Shown: positions 33,153 to 41,488 of the stretch, in pieces
How positions within the stretch are numbered: the stretch's first letter is position 1
Layout of the letters: every line of letters starts with the position of its first letter
Assembly: GCA_001899145.1 (NCBI GenBank)
Contig: MKVF01000017.1
Coordinates: 1-64,000, forward strand
DNA: 64,000 bases
Origin: Flavobacteriia bacterium 40-80
GTDB lineage: Bacteria; Bacteroidota; Bacteroidia; Flavobacteriales_D; Crocinitomicaceae
Reading direction: 5' to 3'
The notes under the pieces: model-generated
The model's database searches: none
The model's input: the letters and a program-made list of their open reading frames with translations, nothing else
What the model was told of the DNA's origin: nothing
Made by a program: the position numbers and the translations under genes

Positions 33153-34754
33153 TTAGAATTTCCCTTCAAACTGACCGCTTAGCTTTAAATTCAACTTATA
33201 AGATTCATAAATCTTAATGTGCTTCCCGGAAGCAAAATCCAGTGTGTTCGCTTCTGCCTGTAACTCAATGTACTTGACATGGTCCAGAAGCTGGATCTGA
33301 TTTTCGCTTAATTTTAAATCCGATATTTTTTTCTTGTTGGAAGTGACTTTTCCGTTTCCATCTACCGGAGCGGCTTCTGCCAGTAACAGCTGGTCGTTAC
33401 TATACATGAATACTTCCTGGTAATTTTCGTCCAGGAATCTCAGCTTTGCCAGCACATTAATAGGAAAGCCGTTATCTATGATTAAGCGGAACATAACGCT
33501 TCTCAGATTTTCTGCTTCAGTCGGAGTAGAAAAATTAACCGTGTCTCTCAATTTGAAGGAGTGTGCTAGACCGTGGAGTGGTAGCTCTACCTCACAATAG
33601 GCTTTTAATCTGGAGTTTTTGGTGACAAAATTATCAACACCCGTATTTCCGGAAGGATTTGCAACGGCATTGGCGTCAAATGTTACGTATTTTGGTGCAG
33701 GAGATACGACTTGCTCCAGGTTGGTAGTATTATTTTTTGTAAAAACAATGGTTGTCAGGGAAGAATCGCCCATAACGGAAGGATAATTCAGCAGATGCTG
33801 CTGTGAATATCCCAATAAATTAAGCACCTGCCCGTTGTTGACATTGATCGTCTTTATCTGGTTGATATTTAAATTGATCGGAAGTCCGAAGGAATTTGTA
33901 AGATAAAAACGGATTTCAGGATCAACCAATTCAAAATACCCTTCATCGGAATATTGGAATACTTTTAATAACACGGAATCACTTGGAACCACAAGGTTTC
34001 TTGTCCCGAAGAATCCTTTGGCATAATCCATTTTAAGAGAAGTGAAACCGAAATCAAGGCTGATCTGATCTGTTGCTAAAATGGGATTTCCGTTTCCGTT
34101 GACCGTAATCTGATAGTTTACCTGCAATTTATTGTTGGTCGTATTGCCAAGAGTTAAGTCTGCGACATAGCCTGCCAGGTCTTCATATACTGACGCTGTA
34201 GATGCAGATCCGGATGCAGCATTTACATTGATCGTCTTGCTGAATATAACACCGTTTTTTTTCAGGGAAGGAACGGAAAAGGAGATGGTGACAGGATGTT
34301 TGAAGGTTGATGAAATATTGAAGAATAAATCTCCGTCATCAAACTTAAACTCTTTAATCTGAGCACTGTTATCAAAAGCGAAATCGATCTCTTCATTTCC
34401 CGAGTGTGAGAACGTAGAGGAAAAGCTTGGAGAAACGGTACCTCCCAGCGCGGATAAGGACAGGCTCTTGCTATCCGAAAAATCATTGATACTTACGTAC
34501 TGGTTACCGCTTAGCGTAGCGATATCACTTTTATAAACCAACGCAAGCATACCCGTATTCGGATCAATTACAACAAGATCTTCCGCGTTGGTATGTGCAA
34601 ATATATCGTAAACATCAAATGTGGAATGCGCAAGCGGAACTGCCAGATTCGGATTCCATTCTCCCAGTGAAAGCTTTTTAAGATCCTTTTTACAGGAAAG
34701 TAAAGCGACTAAAAGACAGGCTGCCCATATATATGAGAAGTATATTTTTTTCAT
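33153..34754 (-). CDS. Large lipoprotein, unknown function
   Basis: A 533-residue lipoprotein. The start at 34754 ('MKKIYFSYIWAACLLVALLS' then Cys21) is preferred over a form starting at 34823. The mature part is beta-rich: 'LSLGEWNPNLAVPLAHSTFD', 'VYDIFAHTNAEDLVVIDPN', several Asn-rich loops, and no catalytic motif I can name. It is encoded directly before the DUF5723 barrel. A surface or periplasmic partner of that barrel is possible (inference). Confidence 0.7.
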   Translation of the reverse strand: MKKIYFSYIWAACLLVALLSCKKDLKKLSLGEWNPNLAVPLAHSTFDVYDIFAHTNAEDLVVIDPNTGMLALVYKSDIATLSGNQYVSINDFSDSKSLSLSALGGTVSPSFSSTFSHSGNEEIDFAFDNSAQIKEFKFDDGDLFFNISSTFKHPVTISFSVPSLKKNGVIFSKTINVNAASGSASTASVYEDLAGYVADLTLGNTTNNKLQVNYQITVNGNGNPILATDQISLDFGFTSLKMDYAKGFFGTRNLVVPSDSVLLKVFQYSDEGYFELVDPEIRFYLTNSFGLPINLNINQIKTINVNNGQVLNLLGYSQQHLLNYPSVMGDSSLTTIVFTKNNTTNLEQVVSPAPKYVTFDANAVANPSGNTGVDNFVTKNSRLKAYCEVELPLHGLAHSFKLRDTVNFSTPTEAENLRSVMFRLIIDNGFPINVLAKLRFLDENYQEVFMYSNDQLLLAEAAPVDGNGKVTSNKKKISDLKLSENQIQLLDHVKYIELQAEANTLDFASGKHIKIYESYKLNLKLSGQFEGKF

Positions 34755-34870
34755 ATTTATACCGATTATTTTATTTCTTGTGACTAAAATACAATTTTTA
34801 GTTAACGTTGTAAAATATAACATTGCATTTGTGTAATTAATTCCATTAATTAGCGTTTCTTAAAGTTATT

Positions 34871-35701
34871 ATGTATCGGTTTAAAAGATTTTTCTTGCTG
34901 CTCACAGCTGTTATTTGTTCACAATTAGTGTCTGCTCAGAAATTCACACCAAAATCAAGAACCGAATTGGGCTTTTTACTGGGTGGGAGTCATTATTTCG
35001 GCGATCTGAACCAGGAAAAGCTGTTTCGTTTTACTTCACCTGCGGCACAACTTTTAATGCGCTACAATGTTCATGCGAGGCTTGCCTGGAGGACAAATAT
35101 CGGTATCGGAAAAGTATATGGTATGGATGCAAAGAGCTCAGATCCTTTGCTGGTGAACCGTAATTTATCTTTTAAATCTATTATTCTGGAAGCCTCTACA
35201 GGTGTCGAATTTCATTACCTGAAATTCCAGATCGGTCACCGAAAGTACAATTTTACCCATTATATTTTAGCTCAGATCGGTCTTTTTTACATGAACCCGA
35301 AAGCGGAGCTGAACGGAACGTGGTATAATCTGAGAGATGTGGGAACAGAAGGGCAGGGGACAACACTGACAGATCAAAAACGTTATGGCCTGATCCAATT
35401 GTGCGTACCTTTGGGATTAGGGTTTAAATTTTCACCGAATGAACGGATTTCCATCGGTTTGGAGTATGGAATAAGAAAAACATTTACGGATTATCTGGAT
35501 GATGTGAAAAGCAATACGTATGTTTTAAAAAGCCGTATGGCGGAGGAAAACAGTGAAGTTGCCGCACAATTATCCAACCGGAGCCTGGATCAGAATGACT
35601 ATGGTGTCCGCGGAAATGCTAATACGAAAGACTGGTATTCATTTTTCGGATTGACGGTTACCATCCAGATCGGAAAGCACAATCCGTGTGTTCAGCCCTG
35701 A
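34871..35701 (+). CDS. DUF6089 family outer-membrane beta-barrel protein
   Basis: A 276-residue barrel with a signal peptide ending 'VSAQ' (about 22). 'TELGFLLGGSHYFGDLNQE', 'PAAQLLMRYNVHARLAWR' and 'ISIGLEYGIRKTFTDYLDDV' are typical of DUF6089, a Bacteroidota family of OmpA-like eight-stranded barrels. It converges with riboflavin synthase, overlapping by 10 bp. The function is unknown. It is divergent from the lipoprotein/DUF5723 pair. Confidence 0.86.
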   Translation: MYRFKRFFLLLTAVICSQLVSAQKFTPKSRTELGFLLGGSHYFGDLNQEKLFRFTSPAAQLLMRYNVHARLAWRTNIGIGKVYGMDAKSSDPLLVNRNLSFKSIILEASTGVEFHYLKFQIGHRKYNFTHYILAQIGLFYMNPKAELNGTWYNLRDVGTEGQGTTLTDQKRYGLIQLCVPLGLGFKFSPNERISIGLEYGIRKTFTDYLDDVKSNTYVLKSRMAEENSEVAAQLSNRSLDQNDYGVRGNANTKDWYSFFGLTVTIQIGKHNPCVQP

Positions 35702-36294
35702 CTCTTTTGCTGGTACACCTGGAACTGCTTTTGAAAGTATTTGCCGATAATATCAAATTCGAGATTGACTTTACTTCCGGTTGCCAGTGATTTAAAGTTA
35801 GTATGTTCCAGTGTGTATGGAATAATACAAACAGAGAATGTGCTGATTCCGCTATCTACAACCGTCAGGCTTACTCCATTGATAGTAACGGAACCTTTTT
35901 CAACAGTTAAATGTGGTGCATCGTATTCAAAATGGAATTTGATGCTGCCTTCAAAATCTTCAATTTTTGTGCACGTTCCCGTTATGTCCACATGTCCTTG
36001 TACGAGATGCCCGTCCAACCGGTCGCCCAGCTTTACGCAGCGTTCCAGGTTTACAATTGTTTCCGGCTGCCATTCAGACAAAACCGTGCGTTGAAGCGTT
36101 TCCCGGATAGCGGTCACCTTGTAGGACTGATCGTTATTGATCTCTACAACAGTCAAGCAAACCCCGTCATGAGCAACACTCTGATCAATTTGCAATTCAT
36201 CTGTAAAAGCGGCCTGAATGGTAAAGTGAATATTGGTGCCTTCTTTTTCGATCGCTTTTACTTTTCCCAAAGCTTCAACTATTCCTGTGAACAT
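35692..36294 (-). CDS. ribE: Riboflavin synthase
   Basis: A 200-residue enzyme that dismutates two 6,7-dimethyl-8-ribityllumazine molecules to riboflavin. It has the two lumazine-binding repeats: 'MFTGIVEALGKVKAIEKEG' with 'VAHDGVCLTVVEI' (about 1-95), and 'VKLGDRLDGHLVQGHVDITG' with 'TINGVSLTVVD' (about 96-190). Normal length. It is the last gene of the usp-thiamine diphosphokinase-ribE run, 5 bp after the previous gene. No FMN riboswitch is seen. Confidence 0.95.
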   Translation of the reverse strand: MFTGIVEALGKVKAIEKEGTNIHFTIQAAFTDELQIDQSVAHDGVCLTVVEINNDQSYKVTAIRETLQRTVLSEWQPETIVNLERCVKLGDRLDGHLVQGHVDITGTCTKIEDFEGSIKFHFEYDAPHLTVEKGSVTINGVSLTVVDSGISTFSVCIIPYTLEHTNFKSLATGSKVNLEFDIIGKYFQKQFQVYQQKSQG

Positions 36295-36299
36295 ATTTT

Positions 36300-36983
36300 T
36301 TATCGTTTATTATCGGAGCATTCCATTAAAAGCAGGTCACCGCCGGAATATTCTATTTCGATTAATCCTGTTTCAAGCACTTCATTACTGTTGCCGGAAC
36401 GGTATCCTGATTTCAGCTCTTCGTTATGCAGGTTGTATTTTAGGTTTTTTGTAATAATTCCCGTTGCTGTTCCCACGGGAATTAGTGAAATAGGTGTTTC
36501 TTTTTCATACCATTTTGTAAATTTCTGAGGAGCAAGTGGCAAGAGTGTAATGACAGAATAATCGTCCAGGATACAGGTGGTAATCTTTGTCCGGTAGCGG
36601 CACAGATTTGTAATGTTAGAAATAGTGTGATCCGCTCTTTTTCCTGTTGCCCAGATGATATTTACAGCGCTGAACCCTTCTTCAATAAGATAATCAATGG
36701 CTTTTTCAAGATCTGTTTTTTCCTGGTCTTCCGCATAAATGATTTTTACGTGAGATTGTTTTTCAAGGAGCTGCTCAAATCCTATTTCTGCCCGGTCAAA
36801 GTCTCCCAGAAGGACATCGAATTTAATTCCCAGCTCAAGCACGCGGTGAATAGCACCATCCAATACTATTATAAACGGGTTCCATTCTAAAAGCTCATTT
36901 AACAACGAAGGGGAACATGATTCCCCGTTCGCGATTATTAAAGCCGGCTCTTGCTTGTCTCTTACAAAATGATGTGATGACAT
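36300..36983 (-). CDS. Thiamine diphosphokinase
   Basis: A 227-residue enzyme transferring pyrophosphate from ATP to thiamine to make thiamine diphosphate. Recognised by 'LIIANGE', 'IIVLDGAIHRVLELGIKFD', 'LLGDFDRAE', 'YAEDQEKTDLEKAIDYL', and 'WATGKRADHTISNITNL'. It sits between a universal stress protein gene (8 bp upstream) and riboflavin synthase (5 bp downstream), so it makes a second coenzyme in the same transcript. No TPP riboswitch is evident upstream of the run. Confidence 0.91.
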   Translation of the reverse strand: MSSHHFVRDKQEPALIIANGESCSPSLLNELLEWNPFIIVLDGAIHRVLELGIKFDVLLGDFDRAEIGFEQLLEKQSHVKIIYAEDQEKTDLEKAIDYLIEEGFSAVNIIWATGKRADHTISNITNLCRYRTKITTCILDDYSVITLLPLAPQKFTKWYEKETPISLIPVGTATGIITKNLKYNLHNEELKSGYRSGNSNEVLETGLIEIEYSGGDLLLMECSDNKR

Positions 36984-36991
36984 TTTGCTGA

Positions 36992-37810
36992 TTAACCAAA
37001 CAGGAAGCTTGTACCGTATTTAGACTCAATCGGATTTACGATCAGTGTCGGGATCATTGCATCGTTTGTGATCATGTACTGCTCATAATTTGCAGTTAAA
37101 AGACCAAAGAGATTCTGCTGATTTAAGTTCATGATCGCGATCAGATCAGCATCTACTTTTATCGCATGTTTCACCACTTCTTTGTCGAATCCTGCCTGGC
37201 TGACAATATGAGTTGTGTACTCAATATCTCTTTCCTCCAGGAAGTTTTTTGCAAGGTAAATGTTATCGCTGATACGGCGGGACAATGTAGGGTCTTTTTC
37301 TTCCAGCGTTACAATGTGAATCTTGGAATTGAAATACTTTGCCAGATTCGCAACGTGCACCAGTTTTTGCTTTGTTTCTTTTGCCAGATCCAGAGGAACG
37401 ACAATATCCTTATATCCTTCCGGTTTGATATTTCTCTCTTGTACGATGATGAACGGAACGGAAGAATTCGTAACTACGCGCAGTGCGTGGCTGCCGAAAA
37501 TATGCTGAAAACCGTGCGGTCCGTGCGTTCCCATAAAAATAAGCTGCGATAAATGCTCGGCAGCTACATTTCCGATATCATCAAATATATTTCCGATTCT
37601 GACAATAGGAATGATCTCTACCGATGTATTCAGATTGGAAATGATCTCTTTCAGCTCCTCCAGCTTCGGAGCAATTTCTTTTTCACTACTTACCACGTGC
37701 AGCACATAAATGCTTGCATCAAGTGCCTTTGCCGTAACAATAGCATGATTCAATGCTATTTCTGCTACTGGTGTAAAGTCGTAAGGAACTATAAAATTTT
37801 TCTTATTCAT
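36992..37810 (-). CDS. Universal stress protein, tandem Usp domains
   Basis: A 272-residue cytoplasmic protein with two Usp folds (about 1-140 and 150-265). The first opens 'FIVPYDFTPVAEIALNHAI' and holds the nucleotide-binding-type 'MGTHGPHGFQHIFGSHALRV' followed by 'SSVPFIIVQE'; the second opens 'IVVPLDLAKETKQK' but is degenerate in that region. The first gene of the run with thiamine diphosphokinase and ribE; its promoter -7 box is TATATTTG at 37840-37833. It may respond to growth or stress state (family knowledge). Confidence 0.88.
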   Translation of the reverse strand: MNKKNFIVPYDFTPVAEIALNHAIVTAKALDASIYVLHVVSSEKEIAPKLEELKEIISNLNTSVEIIPIVRIGNIFDDIGNVAAEHLSQLIFMGTHGPHGFQHIFGSHALRVVTNSSVPFIIVQERNIKPEGYKDIVVPLDLAKETKQKLVHVANLAKYFNSKIHIVTLEEKDPTLSRRISDNIYLAKNFLEERDIEYTTHIVSQAGFDKEVVKHAIKVDADLIAIMNLNQQNLFGLLTANYEQYMITNDAMIPTLIVNPIESKYGTSFLFG

Positions 37811-37832
37811 ATTAGAGGATTGATGAGTATTA

Positions 37833-37840
37833 CAAATATA
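37833..37840 (-). promoter_or_regulatory. Promoter -7 box for usp-tpk-ribE
   Basis: On the minus strand TATATTTG matches TAnnTTTG, about 22 bases before the usp start codon. Confidence 0.5.
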
Positions 37841-37853
37841 ATAATTTCATTGA

Positions 37854-40535
37854 TTAATTGACCTTTATCGGGAGCAGAATTGTAAAAACAGTCCCTTTTC
37901 CCTCATCACTGTCAACACTGATCTGCCCGGAGTGGTTTTCCACAATTTTTTTACAGATGGTTAACCCGATTCCGGTTCCCTGAAATTTGTTTTTGTCATG
38001 AAGCCGCTGGAACATATCGAAGATCTTATGCTTGTATTCTTTTTTGAAGCCGATACCGTTATCTGAAAATTTGATTTCCACGAAATTGTTGTTAGGGAAC
38101 AGATCCAGGTCGTTAGCTTCAATGAGCCTTGAGGTTACTGTAATCCTCGGATTTTCGGAAGTAAATTTAATAGCGTTCGACATGAGGTTGGCAAACAGCT
38201 GTTTCAGTTGAATCTGGTGCCCTTCGATGACCGGAAAGTCGGAAATGTCGAGCTGGATGTTTTTTTCTTTTAGTGAGATATCGAAATCCTCTGCAACGGA
38301 AAGAATCAGCTTTTTCAGGTCAATCTCCTCTTTTTCCCGGCTGCTGCTGCTTACTCTTGAATAGTCTAAAATACCGTTGATAAGGTTGGACATCCGTTTT
38401 GCGGAAGTCATGATTTTATTCAGGTAAAGCATGTCAGCATCTTCTTTTTTTTGTTCGAATTCTTTGAAAAAAAGATCCGAAAACATGACAATTTTCCTTA
38501 CAGGCTCCTGTAAGTCATGGGAAGCGATATAAGCAAACTGCTCCAGCTCTTTATTCCTGTTTTCGAGCTCGGATGTATATTCTTTCAGACGTTGCTCAAT
38601 GAGCATGGACTGGGTGAGATCTTTTATCACGTTCGTATAATAGATGATATTTCCATCCTTGTCTCTGGCAGGATTTAGCACAGAAGCCACCCAGATTTTC
38701 TGTCCGTTTTTTTTGACACGCCAGGAATGCTCGGTTAATTTCCCGTATTTAGAGGCATACTGGATATTTTTATTGGGAATCCCATCTTCAATGTCTTCTT
38801 TTGTGAAAAATACAGACATGTTTTTTCCGACGATTTCTTCCTCTGAATAGTCAAATATTATGGAAAGGCCTTTGTTCCAGCTCATGACATAACCTGCTTT
38901 GTCCAGGAGAATAATTACGTAATCGTCAACGTCTTCCACGAAATTGTTGAAACGTATTTTGTATTGGTCAATTTGCTGGTTTTTCTCTTTTATTAAGCTC
39001 GAGGTTTCAATATTTTTATTCGCTTTTTCTATACCAAAAACCGAACTTCTGACTTCCCGGAAGATCCCATACAGGCGCTCTATCTTTTTGGTGGCATTGA
39101 GCTTGACTCTGAATCTGAAATTCAGCCATATAGTATGGTCGGCATCTTTCTCAAAACGAAGGTCCCAGAGCATTTCGCCTTCCGGATTCTCGGTAATTTT
39201 GATCATTTCGACTACTTTGTTGTAATCGTCCTGATTCAGATTGTTTTTAAAGAAATATTTATTGGGAACAAAATTTTTCGGAAGCTGAAGAAGATCAAGG
39301 CCTTTCCGTGAAATGAAGTAATTCTCTTTCTCATAGTCAAAGTCAAATATCGCGCTATTTTCGATATCACCTCCCGGAACATTAAACTGGTAGATCTTTA
39401 AAAGATTTCTCTTATTGAGATAATCAGTTGTTTCATCTTTTAAGATAATGAGAATAGACTTTGTTTCAGATCCCTGTAATAAAGGAAATAATTCGTAATC
39501 AAAATAATAAGTCTGGTGTCCGCTTTTGGAGTTGATGGTTACCGTAACATTTTCGCGTGAGAAGGGTTCTCCGGTCTTTTTTACCGTTTGTACGTCTGTG
39601 AATAGCTGTGATTCCTGTAGTCCCGGGAAGATTTCAAGAATTTTTTCATTGACTTTAGGGACTGCGGTAAGCTCATCAGAAAGCAGGAGGAATGGCCTGT
39701 TCAGGCTTAATATATTATAATCCTGAGCACTGACAATTATTGAAGGCCCGTGGATATGTTCCGTGATCCGGTAAAACGGGTCCGGAAATATGGTCTGCTG
39801 GATATGCTCAAAGTTTTTGTCGGTAGTATGGTAAAATTTGAGTAAAATGATGTTTTTCCTTTTTGCAAATTCCTCTTCAATCGTGATTTTTTGACAGACG
39901 GATTGCTGAATACCATTTTTGGTGAGATGCCTGAAATTGAAAAAGGAAGTGCTGTCATTGTTTTTTCTTGACTGTAATACCCATTTATTCAATTCAAAGA
40001 GAGAATTGTGAATGAGAATATCCGAAATATTCGCATCTAAAATATCTCTGTCCGTTTCAAATATTTCTTTGAACTGACTGTTGTAATCAATGATCTGCAG
40101 ATTATCAGCATCAAATACAACCAGGGAATTAGGATTGTATTTAGACATGTAATAATTAAGATGCCCTCCGGAAGAAGTATCTGTGGAAAGAGTGATAAGA
40201 AGATGTTCTTCTTCTATTTCACTTCCTTGAATATCAATTATTCTCCCGTTGTATTCCAACAGGCTATAGATGAAAGAAGTATGAAATGATTCTCTCAATT
40301 TATTTCTCAGAGCTTCAATGAAAGAAGGGATATCATTGCCCAGATACTGGCCGGCGAATACAATAAAATTGAAGTTATAAAAGAGACCGCTGTTGTTGAA
40401 TAATAATTTCGGAGCATTGGAATTAACCAGATTATGATAATGCCGGATATCAATTTTACTTTCAGTTAGCTGGCTTTTCAGATTTTTGTTAAACGAATTT
40501 ATAAGCTGAAAAAAATCATTCTCTTTCTTAGGCAT
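37854..40535 (-). CDS. Soluble multi-PAS sensor histidine kinase
   Basis: An 893-residue kinase with no membrane helix. The N-terminal 110 residues are unassigned. PAS-like segments follow near 130-200 ('LVVFDADNLQIIDYNSQFKE'), 260-360, 385-510, and a clear PAS-PAC at about 525-645 ('DDYVIILLDKAGYVMSWNKG', 'KNGQKIWVASVLNPARDKDG'). The dimerisation domain has the phospho-acceptor His673 in 'FAYIASHDLQEPVRKIVMF', and the HATPase domain shows the N-box 'ANLMSNAIKFTS', 'IKFSDNGIGF' and 'FQGTGIGLTICKKIVENHSG'. It is 16 bp downstream of a response regulator gene, so the two form a two-component pair; the HDLQEP type is common in phytochrome-like kinases. Confidence 0.92.
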   Translation of the reverse strand: MPKKENDFFQLINSFNKNLKSQLTESKIDIRHYHNLVNSNAPKLLFNNSGLFYNFNFIVFAGQYLGNDIPSFIEALRNKLRESFHTSFIYSLLEYNGRIIDIQGSEIEEEHLLITLSTDTSSGGHLNYYMSKYNPNSLVVFDADNLQIIDYNSQFKEIFETDRDILDANISDILIHNSLFELNKWVLQSRKNNDSTSFFNFRHLTKNGIQQSVCQKITIEEEFAKRKNIILLKFYHTTDKNFEHIQQTIFPDPFYRITEHIHGPSIIVSAQDYNILSLNRPFLLLSDELTAVPKVNEKILEIFPGLQESQLFTDVQTVKKTGEPFSRENVTVTINSKSGHQTYYFDYELFPLLQGSETKSILIILKDETTDYLNKRNLLKIYQFNVPGGDIENSAIFDFDYEKENYFISRKGLDLLQLPKNFVPNKYFFKNNLNQDDYNKVVEMIKITENPEGEMLWDLRFEKDADHTIWLNFRFRVKLNATKKIERLYGIFREVRSSVFGIEKANKNIETSSLIKEKNQQIDQYKIRFNNFVEDVDDYVIILLDKAGYVMSWNKGLSIIFDYSEEEIVGKNMSVFFTKEDIEDGIPNKNIQYASKYGKLTEHSWRVKKNGQKIWVASVLNPARDKDGNIIYYTNVIKDLTQSMLIEQRLKEYTSELENRNKELEQFAYIASHDLQEPVRKIVMFSDLFFKEFEQKKEDADMLYLNKIMTSAKRMSNLINGILDYSRVSSSSREKEEIDLKKLILSVAEDFDISLKEKNIQLDISDFPVIEGHQIQLKQLFANLMSNAIKFTSENPRITVTSRLIEANDLDLFPNNNFVEIKFSDNGIGFKKEYKHKIFDMFQRLHDKNKFQGTGIGLTICKKIVENHSGQISVDSDEGKGTVFTILLPIKVN

Positions 40536-40551
40536 ATCTCAATAAGCAAAG

Positions 40552-40938
40552 TTAAATAGTCCTAAATATACTATCAACTTCCTTTAAGATACCGTCAAAT
40601 GTATCCGGTTTTTTAACGACCTTGTGAATTTTTAACATATCAAACCCTGTCCGGTTAATGCCTTCAACGGAAGTTGAATAAATAACAACAGGGATGTGGC
40701 GGGTTTCATTGAATTCCCGCAATTTTTGAAGGCATTCCAGTCCGTTCATTTTCGGAAGATTGATGTCCAGAATAATCAATTCCGGCAAAAACTTTTCTTC
40801 CAGCAAAATAGAAAAGGCATTTTCAGCATCGTACGCCGTTCTGATGTATACATCCTCAAAAAGCTCTGAAATCGCTTGCATCAAAATGAACTTGTCATCC
40901 TCGTCATCTTCAATTAACAGGCAGCGCTTTGGATACAT
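40552..40938 (-). CDS. Single-domain response regulator
   Basis: A 128-residue receiver domain without an output domain. The acidic pocket is 'LLIEDDEDDKFIL', the phospho-acceptor Asp58 is in 'LIILDINLPKMNGLECL', Thr/Ser in 'VVIYSTS', and Lys in 'VVKKPDTF'. It is the rcp1-like partner of the histidine kinase gene 16 bp downstream and is transcribed first. Output is probably by protein interaction or phosphotransfer. Confidence 0.93.
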   Translation of the reverse strand: MYPKRCLLIEDDEDDKFILMQAISELFEDVYIRTAYDAENAFSILLEEKFLPELIILDINLPKMNGLECLQKLREFNETRHIPVVIYSTSVEGINRTGFDMLKIHKVVKKPDTFDGILKEVDSIFRTI

Positions 40939-40988
40939 GTAAAAATAATGTTAAATTAATAAAGGTAAGGTTAAATATAGTCTAATTT

Positions 40989-41465
40989 TTAGAAATCCAA
41001 AATTTTTGTGAGGTTTTTTATAACATCCAGGTCAAGCGCTTTTTTCTCGTTGATATCAAACGATTTTGTAATCAGCCCGTTACCGGCTTTTATCTTTCCT
41101 TTAAAATTTAGCTCTACTTTACCTGTAAGCGCCGATTTGGCAAGGGCTAAGACGTTGAATCCATCTAGTTCCACAGTTAGCTTTGCGGTATAAACATTTT
41201 CTGCTTTCTTCTTCAGCTTTACCCTTTCATTAAGGTGGATAATTCCCAGTCTGGAATCATTCAGATAGACGTCCAGCTGAGAAGGTTTTACTTTGATATT
41301 ATAAGTGTTCGGATTATTCACACGAAGGTCAAGGTCCAGATCAATCGCTTTCCCGTCTTTTCTGACATTGGAAACATTGCTGATTCCTAAAAACCTGACT
41401 TGTTCAAACTGAATACAGGAACTAAGAGTGAATAATAGCAGCAGGATGCCTGAAATTTGTTTCAT
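40989..41465 (-). CDS. LEA type 2 family lipoprotein
   Basis: A 158-residue lipoprotein (Cys17 in 'LSSCIQFEQV') with a WHy/LEA_2-like beta-sandwich: 'GKAIDLDLDLRVNNPNTYNI', 'VYLNDSRLGIIHLNERVKL' and 'VELDGFNVLALAKSALTGK'. The family is widespread in Bacteroidota and its function in the envelope is unknown. It follows its own promoter region and precedes the dipeptidase gene on the same strand, after a 23-bp gap on the other side. Confidence 0.83.
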   Translation of the reverse strand: MKQISGILLLLFTLSSCIQFEQVRFLGISNVSNVRKDGKAIDLDLDLRVNNPNTYNIKVKPSQLDVYLNDSRLGIIHLNERVKLKKKAENVYTAKLTVELDGFNVLALAKSALTGKVELNFKGKIKAGNGLITKSFDINEKKALDLDVIKNLTKILDF

Positions 41466-41488
41466 TGATGTAAATTTAGTTTGTCGTT

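Noticed and set aside
35911-36528. 205-codon plus-strand frame across riboflavin synthase and thiamine diphosphokinase
   Set aside because: It is antisense to two recognised enzymes and has no domain or sensible start.
37811-37853. Search for a TPP or FMN riboswitch ahead of the coenzyme operon
   Set aside because: The gap upstream of the stress protein gene is only about 43 bp, too short for either aptamer.
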